The notes beneath the pieces are model-generated. The model had not been told where the DNA came from. It was given only the letters and a program-made list of their open reading frames with translations, and ran no database searches. Below are positions 1 through 15,300 of a DNA stretch of 64,000 nt, piece by piece (within the stretch, counting starts at the first letter, position 1; each line of letters begins with the position of its first letter). The DNA comes from Gorsachius magnificus (taxonomy: Eukaryota; Chordata; Aves; Pelecaniformes; Ardeidae), in assembly GCA_034008185.1 (NCBI GenBank), contig CM067082.1, positions 123,009,988-123,073,987 on the forward strand, given 5' to 3'. Made by a program: the position numbers and the translations under genes.

Positions 1-709
1 TCTGCAAGAACAGTACTCCTCCAGTGTTCAGACGCCTCTGCCTTTAGTCAGGGTTCCTACAGTTGTAGCCAGCTACTCAGTGGCCAGTCTAGGTCAGCAG
101 CGTAAATTGACAGAAAACACAGACCAGAAATGGGATGTGAGCCAAGACCAGGCCACTCTGTCTCAGACATGCCACCAGAAAGTTCATTATCTGGATACAA
201 GGCCACCAATAAACAAACTTCAGAAAATCTCTGACACATTGCAAACAGAAGCATTGTACAGGGGGCAGCTTTCAGGAAGGCCTGAACTTGAATCCCTTCC
301 AAAATCTGCATGTTCCCTTTCCTGCAAAGACTTCAAGCCCAGACATTTGGATCAACATACAACATGGGAAAACCCAGTTAGTCTAAGTAAGCCATGCTTA
401 CCACTGGATGTAGTAAGTGAGGAAAGTAGAATTTTATTGCACAAGCTTTGGCATCAAGAAGCATGTCAGCCTGTGTGGAGACCAGAGGATGGGCCAAGAG
501 ACACGGCACTGCCTGAATGGATCCCTAGCTCTGAGGTTCCTTGGCACCAGACAGCTCTGCTGGAGCTGCAGCATTCTTTCTCTAAGACAGCAGCACAAAA
601 ATGTTATCATGATTCCATAAGAGGAAAGACAAAAGACTTCAGAGATAACATTATTGAGGGAAAGAGACACAAATTCTATGGTTCTGGCGCTTTTTATTTC
701 TTTAACTGA
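1..709 (+). CDS. SPMIP4: SPMIP4 (C7orf31) homologue, last coding exon (5' end outside window)
   Basis: The reading frame is open from the first bases of the window (frame starting at position 2) to a TGA at 707-709, so this is the 3' part of a larger gene. About 235 residues are visible. The C-terminal block, with PWHQTALLELQHSFSKTAAQ at about 538-597 and ending in FYGSGAFYFFN, resembles the C-terminus of vertebrate C7orf31/SPMIP4 as I remember it. That protein is a sperm-flagellum microtubule inner protein. The composition is Gln/Ser/His-rich and soluble, without membrane segments. Synteny supports the call: in human, C7orf31 lies just upstream of CYCS in the same orientation, as here. An acceptor-like TTCCTACAG at 52-60 could start the exon, but the open frame upstream argues that the exon begins earlier. 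The identification rests on memory of the family plus gene order, so it is good but not certain. Confidence 0.7.
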   Translation, partial: LQEQYSSSVQTPLPLVRVPTVVASYSVASLGQQRKLTENTDQKWDVSQDQATLSQTCHQKVHYLDTRPPINKLQKISDTLQTEALYRGQLSGRPELESLPKSACSLSCKDFKPRHLDQHTTWENPVSLSKPCLPLDVVSEESRILLHKLWHQEACQPVWRPEDGPRDTALPEWIPSSEVPWHQTALLELQHSFSKTAAQKCYHDSIRGKTKDFRDNIIEGKRHKFYGSGAFYFFN

Positions 710-742
710 CACATTCCTTGGTCCTTTAAAAATAGAGTCACA

Positions 743-748
743 AATAAA
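743..748 (+). terminator. Poly(A) signal of SPMIP4
   Basis: A canonical AATAAA lies 34 bases after the SPMIP4 stop codon, giving a very short 3' UTR. Cleavage would be expected at about 760-775. It is the first hexamer downstream of the stop. Confidence 0.6.
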
Positions 749-775
749 AAGTACCTCAATACAAACTGTCTGTCC

Positions 776-7965
<7,190 letters not shown>

Positions 7966-8107
7966 TTAATAAGGAATAAAAGAAACCTTCTTGGGGTGGG
8001 AGGAAATTCACTGGCAGCTCCAACCTGCTTAAGACTTCTAGAAGAAATTCTGGCTTTTAAAAGTTTGTGGGTTTTTTTAAAAAATTGAAAAAAAAATTTT
8101 TTTTAAC
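7966..8107 (+). other. Probable retro-copied TDRD3 3' UTR and A/T-rich junction
   Basis: Sequence between the ancestral stop and the CR1 tail. AATAAA occurs at 7975-7980 but no poly(A) tract follows within 30 bases, so the copied transcript seems to have read past this site. The last part, about 8048-8105, is a run of T and A blocks leading straight into the CR1 3' end. Whether all of it is TDRD3 3' UTR cannot be decided without the parent mRNA. Confidence 0.45.
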
Positions 8108-8158
8108 GGTTGGACTCGATGATCTTAAAGGTCTTTTCCAACCGAGGTGATTCTATGA
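8108..8158 (+). mobile_element. CR1 LINE 3' end directly downstream of TDRD3 retrocopy
   Basis: The string GGTTGGACTCGATGATCTTA, followed by AAGGTCTTTTCCAACC, is the conserved CR1 3' end. It closes with a single ATTCTATGA unit at about 8150-8158. The same 36-base core occurs at 33347, so it belongs to a subfamily present elsewhere in this window. Only about 50 bases are present, in the same orientation as the retrocopy. Confidence 0.85.
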
Positions 8159-9860
8159 AAGGGTATTACATCATGATGGCCGGCAGTCACTCACACAGCA
8201 GACATCTGAGTGGTCAGGTGTAAGGCAGAGAGGACAACAGTCCATTTTACAGACTGATCTTTAGTATATTAATCTTCAGTGCCGAAAACCTCACAGGCTC
8301 AGTATTTTCCCTGAGAGCATTATTTCATTATTTCAAAAGTTTAACAAAACACAATTCAGCTGTCTTGAATTAAAGCGCAGTTCTCAAAAACAGCTTCCTG
8401 AAGAAAAATTAAAATAATATAGCTACAGTGTCCCTCCCGTGCATCAGAAGGGTTAACCGTGAAGCTCAGCATGCAATGCTCAGTATGGAGCATATGTATA
8501 CAGAGGGCAAAACCCTACAGAAATGAAAAGTTATAGATGCTCAAAGTCTGCATTCTGTGAAGAAAGAGACAACCTTTGAATGGATGTCAGTGGGCATCAG
8601 TCCATATCAAGTGCTTAAAGCTTCTTAAGAACTTACACTACCTTAAGTTCTTAAAGCAGCTTAAAAGGTACTTTCAGCTCCTTCCTCTTTCAAAGGTAAG
8701 AGAGACCAGGGGTCTTATGATGAGTGTTGTGATATTAAGTTACATACATCTGGCTCATGAAATCATATAAGACACGAAGGCCTTACTAAAAAAAATTACA
8801 GTCCTTACAATCACAGTAAAAAGTCTAAACACGAGTAAAGTACACCATGAAGGCTCAAAACCAAATGGCAGATAAAAGAAACAGAGAATGCCTTCGGTTT
8901 TTAAACTAGTATCTTTCCAGTCAACCTCAGAATTCTGGGAGTCTGACATGATTTGAGTTTGGCAATAGCAGAAGTCAAGATGCCAATTTAAAGTGGTTCC
9001 ATTGCACATACATTACCTCACTCCCCGTGAAGTACATGAATTTAGATGTATATCATAAGAAGATTAGTTTTATTGTGGTAAGTGTACTGTCAAGAAGATT
9101 ACAGTGTTTATTGTTAAAAGTTTAGGAGCGTATTAATAAAGTATTTTGTATATACCTAGCGATGAAATGTTAGAAACTGGACAAACATGTGTCTCATGCT
9201 CTAGACACCATGAGCAGTGGAAAACAATGTACTCTCTCCAAGCCAAGAAGTGGTAATTTGCTGAATGTTCTTATTGTCTGCAAAATCTGCCATCAGAGGA
9301 ACCTTTCATGTATTTTTACCCTGTCCTCAATCCCTCTTTCTGCACATTGGCACTTCAGATGAGCACTGCTCCTCAGGGCAATTACAGGAGCACAGTTACA
9401 CCCATTCCAGCATGGCACAGAAGCACAGGGAGAAAAAAAAAATGTTTTTCAGATGCCAGACAGTGAGAAAATCTCACAGTTTTAATGTCCACAGCTAGGG
9501 CAAAGAGTTCACCTCTTGTGATCGCTGCCTTTTGATCACTGGCCATTACTACACCAGGCTTTTTTAACAGTTCTTCCTCCTTGCCAAGGAGAGTGAGATG
9601 GCGGTCACATCTGTAATTCATTGCTTGAACTCTGTCTAGAAGTCCACAACGTATGGATATCGAGACATCCTCTTCAAGCACATTACCCAGCACGCTGGGA
9701 AGACACGTGGGGCATCATCATCATCTTCTTTTCTCGTGGTGGTCCCCCCAATGCTCTCACCTTCCTCTAAACCCTGAGCTTTTGGTATCCTACGCGAGAT
9801 GGTAGGATCCAACTGCGCACCTGCTCCCCCCTCCAGCTCCGTGTGGCAGCACACGGGCTG
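8159..9860. other. Intergenic sequence upstream of CYCS CpG island, nothing recognised
   Basis: AT-rich sequence with short random open frames only. An imperfect inverted pair of TTAAG-rich segments lies at about 8610-8665. No gene, RNA or complete element is seen. Confidence 0.5.
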
Positions 9861-10082
9861 GACTTCTCAAGTCTGGAGGGGTTTCGCCTTGCTTTTGCTC
9901 CCTGCGATGCCCCCGCTCCCTTCAGACACCTTCCAGAACGGGGGGGGTGGGGGGGCAGCACCTCGCCCCGCTTCACCTCGCCCCGGCCGCCTCACAGCTC
10001 CAGGCCTCACCTCTAGAAGGTGCCAGAAAGCGCCGGCGGCAACCCCCGCCACAGCGCCGAGGGGGAGAGGCTAGGGCTCCCG

Positions 10083-10132
10083 GGCACGGCACGGCACGGC
10101 ACGGCACGGCACGGCACGGCACGGCACGGCAC
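10083..10132. repeat. GGCAC pentamer microsatellite, 10 perfect copies
   Basis: Ten uninterrupted GGCAC units (50 bases) lie about 70 bases upstream of the NRF-1 site in the CYCS CpG island. Every unit is identical, which suggests recent expansion and likely length polymorphism. Confidence 0.95.
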
Positions 10133-10205
10133 AGGCCCCACCCACCGCCCGCTGAGGTCGTAACCCGCTCGGGGCGCCGCGCGACTCTTGTTTCGCCTTC
10201 CACTG

Positions 10206-10216
10206 TGCGCATGCGC
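10206..10216. promoter_or_regulatory. NRF-1 binding palindrome in CYCS promoter
   Basis: A perfect TGCGCATGCGC palindrome, the consensus for nuclear respiratory factor 1. CYCS is the classic NRF-1 target in mammals, so the site supports the promoter assignment and predicts co-regulation with respiratory-chain genes. Confidence 0.9.
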
Positions 10217-10264
10217 CCAGAAACCGCCCCCTCCGCCCCCCGTTCCCGCGCGCTCCGTCGTTCC

Positions 10265-10272
10265 TGACGTAC
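10265..10272. promoter_or_regulatory. CRE-like site (TGACGTAC)
   Basis: A TGACG core matching a CREB/ATF half site, with two more near-matches just downstream (GACGTC and TGACGC within 10276-10286). Mammalian CYCS promoters also combine CRE and NRF-1 sites. Confidence 0.55.
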
Positions 10273-10367
10273 CAGACGTCTGACGCCATTCCGCAGGGAG
10301 GGAGAGGGGGAGGGGGAGGAAGTCCGGGGCCCGCATTCGCAACCTACCCCGCTAGCCGCCAGCGCCG

Positions 10368-10375
10368 TGACGTTT
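10368..10375. promoter_or_regulatory. CRE-like site (TGACGTTT) in CYCS promoter
   Basis: A CREB/ATF half site 24 bases before the forward CCAAT box. It lies on the promoter side of the presumed first exon. Confidence 0.55.
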
Positions 10376-10398
10376 CCCTTCGAGGACAAGCGCTGTAA

Positions 10399-10432
10399 CC
10401 AATCAGAGGTCCACAAGCCGACACTTGATTGG
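10399..10432. promoter_or_regulatory. Paired CCAAT boxes (NF-Y) of CYCS promoter
   Basis: A forward CCAAT at 10399-10403 (context AACCAATCAG) and an inverted one, ATTGG, at 10428-10432 (context TTGATTGG). Both contexts fit NF-Y. The centre spacing of 29 bases is close to three helical turns. Transcription probably starts within about 100 bases downstream. Confidence 0.75.
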
Positions 10433-10479
10433 TTTTCACGTCGGAAGGGGCGGGCCGAGTGCCGGCGTGTTTGGTTGCG

Positions 10480-10577
10480 GCGACACCGGCTTACATAGGG
10501 CGGAGTACGGCGTGTCCTTGGGCTCAGACGCCGGACGGTGTGGGGGCCGGGGGTCAGCGGGGCGGCTGGACAGGCAG
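10480..10577 (+). other. CYCS: Probable non-coding exon 1 of CYCS
   Basis: CYCS genes start with a non-coding exon in a CpG island. The stretch after the CCAAT boxes ends in GGACAGGCAG followed by GTGCGG, a usable splice donor with the last exon base at 10577. The 5' end is a guess from promoter-element spacing. Other donors, for example near 10694 (GGTGAGG), are possible. Confidence 0.4.
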
Positions 10578-11417
10578 GTGCGGGCGGCAGCCGGCGGGGC
10601 CCCAGCGGGCCCGGCCCGGCCATGGCCCTGGGTTCGGCTCGGCCTGGGCCTGGCGCCGTGCCCTGGCGGGACCGTTAGTCCGGAGGGGGGCGGTGAGGCA
10701 GCCGGGCGGGAGGGGGTGAGGGGGGTGAGGGCGTCCCCCCCTCCCCCCCCCCGCCGCTCCGGGGTCGCGCCGCTTGCTTGGAGGGTCCCCCCGCGCCGGG
10801 AGCCCGCGCCGGGGCTGAAGGTCAGCCGCCGCGGTAGAGCCGGAGCCGGGAGGTGCGGGTGCCCGTGGGTGCTCTCGTCACACGGCGTGCGAATAGCGTT
10901 GCTGCCGGCGGGCGCTCGGGCGGCATCCCGGCTGCCGGGCGGCTTTGTGCCTGCCTGCCGCCCTCGGCTCCTCCCGAGGGGGTGTGCTGGTGCGCTTTTC
11001 CACGGAAAACCCACGCGGACAGCCCTGTCCCTTGACACCAGGCTATTCATGACTGGGAAACTTTTCTGTTAAAGATATACAAGCTATGCATGCAAGTCGT
11101 GTTCTATTTACTCTTCAGAAATTATCTCCATACTGTTCAGTTGCTGTGGGGCAGGTACTCTGGCTGAGGGAAGGTTTTTCCTGCTCTTCAAGCGTATTTA
11201 TTGTCCTGATACCTTTTATGTAGTCTAATGGTTCTAAGCTAATCTTCAAACCCAGGAGCTATAGCCGTAGGTAGGAAGTGTGCTGGAGAATTACTAGACT
11301 GATAGGCCATATACATGGTTTTGTAAACCAGCAGGAGGCTTTTAAAGTTTCTGTTGCACAGGTGACCTTGAAATTGCGATACTGACCTCTGTGTGTGTTC
11401 TTGGTCTAGTACTGAAA

Positions 11418-11586
11418 ATGGGAGATATTGAGAAGGGCAAGAAGATCTTTGTCCAGAAATGTTCCCAGTGCCATACAGTCGAAAAGGGAGGCAAGCACAA
11501 GACTGGACCCAACCTGAATGGCCTATTTGGACGCAAGACTGGACAAGCTGAGGGCTTCTCTTACACGGATGCTAATAAGAATAAAG
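11418..11586 (+). CDS. CYCS: CYCS, cytochrome c, coding exon 1 (codons 1-56 and first base of 57)
   Basis: Somatic cytochrome c carries electrons from complex III to complex IV in the mitochondrial intermembrane space, and triggers apoptosome assembly with APAF1 when released. The protein starts [20 protein letters not shown], with the haem-binding CSQCH (C15, C18, H19 counting Met). The exon is preceded by an acceptor, TTGGTCTAG, at 11401-11409. The ATG at 11418 is chosen because it gives the family's exact N-terminus; the open frame upstream is intron and 5' UTR. The donor is GGTAAA, with GT at 11587-11588, and the intron is phase 1. The position after TGPNL is Asn here, where most birds and mammals have His (residue 33 without Met). 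The rest is of normal avian type. Confidence 0.98.
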
Positions 11587-11708
11587 GTAAACTTAAAGCT
11601 GTTCTTATGAGTTCCTAGGGACAAAAATACTCTGTTCTCAGTGATAGTTCTAGATGTACTGAAATGTGCCAAAAAGTAAAATATCTTTTTCTTTTTTCTT
11701 CTCTCTAG
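11587..11708 (+). other. CYCS coding intron (122 bp)
   Basis: A GT-AG intron splitting the Gly codon after NKNK, with a pyrimidine tract (TTTTTCTTTTTTCTTCTCTCT) before the acceptor AG at 11707-11708. It sits where the coding intron of vertebrate somatic CYCS genes sits. Its presence shows that this is the real gene and not one of the processed copies common in mammals. Confidence 0.95.
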
Positions 11709-11857
11709 GTATCACCTGGGGTGAGGATACTCTGATGGAGTATTTGGAAAATCCAAAGAAGTATATCCCAGGAACAAAGATGATTTTTGCGGGTATTAAG
11801 AAGAAGTCTGAGAGAGCAGACTTAATAGCATACCTCAAAGATGCCACTTCAAAGTAA
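11709..11857 (+). CDS. CYCS: CYCS, cytochrome c, coding exon 2 (codons 57-105 and stop)
   Basis: Completes cytochrome c: [20 protein letters not shown], then [29 protein letters not shown] and TAA at 11855-11857. The joined CDS is 318 bases and 105 residues, the standard animal length. The axial haem ligand Met lies in GTKMIF (residue 80 without Met). The invariant PGTKM loop and the C-terminal helix are intact. Ala before DLIAY matches duck and penguin sequences as I recall them, whereas chicken has Val, which suggests a non-galliform bird. No disruptions are seen, and with the NRF-1 promoter upstream this is surely the expressed gene. Confidence 0.98.
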
Positions 11858-12330
11858 AAGTTGTCTGCTGCCTTATTTATTTCACAAAGGAGATGGCAAT
11901 GGAAATATCTGTGATGAGATTGGTTTTTAAACTTTCTATTTTTACATGTACTGTGTCTAACCTTAAAATCTGTCTCACCCATCAGATAACGTTGCTCATG
12001 GTGGGTCACTGGAGTACACGCTTGTTTGGCAGCCATTAACTTAATGGAAACTATGTAATTGGGTTGATTTAAATGACTATAATGTTCAGTCATACTTGAT
12101 CAGAGAATTAAAAAAAGAAAAAAAAACCCCAAAAAACATTTCCTGCCTCTTCATTGTTTTAAAAAAAAAAAGTATAAATAATCAAATGAGTAATTGTCAA
12201 CAGCGTAATAGCTTTGACAGCCCAGCTCTTCCAGATTAAAAAGCAGGGTGGTTTTTGGCATCTTCTACTATACGTTTTCTGTTATGTTATTTTAAATATT
12301 TAGAAAAAATAAAACAAAATTACAAAGGCT
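11858..12330 (+). terminator. CYCS 3' UTR with candidate poly(A) signals
   Basis: AT-rich 3' UTR. The first candidate signal is ATTAAA at 12107-12112, followed by A-rich sequence. A canonical AATAAA occurs at 12308-12313. Mammalian CYCS transcripts use several poly(A) sites, so both may be used; further sites beyond 12330 cannot be excluded. Confidence 0.55.
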
Positions 12331-15300
12331 AAAGAAACCCCAAATAATATTTTTCTAAATTTAATCAGTGATAGGTGTTGTGATATATATTAATCTGTCT
12401 AAAGCTTGCAACAAGAATGCATTTCATCTGACTTGAGGTACTATCTGTGAAATAGCAGTTGTGCCCAGCCACTTTTATCTAAGGGAAGCATGTTACCTAA
12501 CTTACCCAGTCCTTGACAGCTGCATGCACCAGTAGTGTAATTCCCCTTCAGAAACATCTTCATTTTTTTTTAAGTGTTCTGGAACCCCTTTGTTCAGTAA
12601 ATCTGCCAAAACCAGACATTCTAGGTGTAATGAATAGAACAGAAAAACCTCCTGTCCTGGAAATATAAGTGCTAAAGACCAAGCTGAGAGTTACTAAATC
12701 TTCTTAATTCAGCGGAAGCATTCACCTGTCTGCTGTTACAGGCAATTTCAGATGAAGGGGTACGGGAACGAATGTCAAGGTAGACTAAAAGGAAACAGTC
12801 TTCCTCTGTGCCTGGCCATAGCCAATGTCATTACTTCTGAAGGTTCTGTTTCGCACAGTGTAAAGCGGTATTTTTAATGTTTTAACTGCATTTTTTTCAT
12901 ACTAAGTGAATTGTTCAGGTGAATGTATTTACTGTGTACCAACAGTAAGGCATAACTCAGAGCAATCAATACTGTAAATTAAAAAAATTAAAAGTCTTGT
13001 TTGCTGTACGTGTCTGAAATTAAGTGGAAAAACCAGTGGGAATGTAGAGAAGAGTTGGGCATCCAGCTTTACATCATTAGGAAACAAGATAAGCAAAAGC
13101 TCATCATGAAAAACAGTAAATGCTAATAGAGTTGGTCTGAGAAGTGCTTACATGTGTGGTGAAGTTAGAAAGTATTTTGGACTAGAACTAACAAAGCCAA
13201 GCATTCTCTTTAACAGCATTTTTGCTGTGTTTCCTGAGTGGGACAGGGGAGAAAATTCAAATTAGCTTGAAAGCTATAGTGAGCTATAGGGTTGGCTGAC
13301 TTATGTCAAGTAAAGTAGTACACTTAATGACTGAGTTGCAAAAGCCTGTTATTCAGAGTTAATGAGTGAAAAGAATCAAGATTACTAACAAGTTGTCTCA
13401 GTGGTTGCTGCCATATGTTTTGTGACTTTTTTTCCAACTAACTGTGCAAGCAGCAGTTCCTGCAAATAGAAAAGCAGACTTTAATATTACCCAACAGCAG
13501 CTTCGTTACTCAAAGCTTGTTAAGAGATACCTTCAAGTTGTAGTAGTTAGTGACTGTTCTAATTTTCAGAAATTATGTTCATTATAGCACCTTTATGGCT
13601 ATGGAGAACTTAGCTTTCACTATGCCAAAATTCTGATATAGTCATTGTAGATACAGAATGCAGTCTTTTGAAATTATTACAGTGAATTGCACGGAGAGAG
13701 CTGTGACACTTTCTGTTCTGTCAGCACCCTTAGGATATGATGGAAAACTTTTGTCATCTCCAAGCTGCTCTTCTTCCCTAGTTGAGCTGCAGAGGAAATG
13801 GAGTGTAGAGAAGAGGATTTTGCAGTAAGGTGGCATTCAATTCTGCACAGGCAACAGTTTGCAAAAAGTAAGTTATCCATCATCAGAAAAACTCTCGGGA
13901 GAAAGCAGAGTGATCCTTTGTCCAAAGTAAATAGGAGACGGAATTTAGCTTGGCTTGTTCTATCTGTGTACCTCAGAGACCTCGGTACAAAGATGAGTGC
14001 AGCTTATACATAGCACTGAAGATGAGGAAATTGAACTTTTTAATTCTAGACTGGGGATGTGTCCTTGCTTACATTTTAGGGAAAAGACCCTTCTGACCTT
14101 TGAAATTTCATCTGCCTCTCTATGTATGCAGCCCTAGACAGGAACAGCTTATAAGATTTGTTGTAGTAGATAAATACCAGCCATTTTCCATTGGACAAAC
14201 ACAATACTGTAGCATTTTCTACTAGTGGATCAGCAAAGTAAGAATACTGAAATGGAAGAAGGTTAGATTATCACTTGGTGAGATAAGTGTCAATGCAAGT
14301 GCCTGGACGGGTTTTTTGGAGGGTGGGAGGGAGGCATCTATATTGGATGTGGTATCAAGCTTTAGTTCTTGGATTTCTAGTTTTACAGAATTTACCTTTT
14401 ACAGATTTGCCTTTGTTTATGAAGTAGCAAGTTTAGTGTTCTTCCTGATAGTGATATCAGTCCAGACATTTGGTATTTCAGTATTTCCTTTATAGTTCCA
14501 AATTAGGGAATCAAGGCTTGATTGCCAAACATTGCACCATCCCATAAAAATGGTTCTTGGCTATGAGTACAGATTTGATGGGGCATGCCTTTAAAACTGA
14601 TCTTGAAATATTTTCACGTGTAGTTATGCAAATGCATGAAGATTGTCAATGTCAATAATGACTGGAAAAAAGGTAAAATTCAAAAGTACACTTTTTCACA
14701 GTATGACTTTCAAAATCAAAATGAAACAGGTGGGATACTTTTAAAATTATATAAGTTATTATTTATGCATTCCAGTGAAATTTAGTGATACAGAAGCTCT
14801 TTCTTATTTAGTCTTAATTCAAGTGTAATCACTCTACAAACAGCTGCATTTGGGAAAGTTCCATTCATAGCCTTCCATGCAATTGTAGTTACCGCTGCAG
14901 ATGAAGGTCTGTTCATTTGAATAGATGTAGTTTTTTTGTGGGATTATATACTACTTTCCTTTTTTGGTATAAAATACAGTATCGATGATACAAAACAAAT
15001 GTGGTACATCATACTCTTGGGGGGGGGGGGGAGAAAACCAGCTAATAGGTAAGAACTATCAGATACTCTAGTCTCATGTATATCAAAGGCCACTTAAGTG
15101 CACACATTTACCTCTGTAGTAAGCCTCGTCATTTGCCTTCATCTAAAACACATCCTAAAAACTCTTCCAGAGCCAAAGCCAACAGAAGTCTCTGTGTTAG
15201 TGCATATAGGACGAGTTGGACCATTTCAAACTGATGTCCCGAAAACCGGGTTATTCTGGGAGGGGAGCAGCCCAGAGCTAGCAGTAGGAACTGGTAACCC

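Larger units (their letters stand above)
9860..11035. promoter_or_regulatory. CpG island spanning CYCS promoter, exon 1 and start of intron 1
   Basis: A sharp rise in GC and CpG density against AT-rich flanks. It contains the GGCAC pentamer array, NRF-1, CRE and CCAAT sites and the likely first exon of CYCS. The many long open frames here on both strands follow from the lack of TA-rich stop codons and are not evidence of genes. The end is placed by eye where CpG density falls near 11030. Confidence 0.85.

Noticed and set aside
9973..11072. Several 100-216 residue frames on both strands in the CYCS CpG island
   Set aside because: They translate the GGCAC array (repeated AVPCR) and GC-rich promoter sequence. 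They overlap one another and show no domain.
11650..12093. 147-residue frame antisense to CYCS exon 3
   Set aside because: It is a shadow of the conserved CYCS exon plus AT-rich 3' UTR on the other strand.
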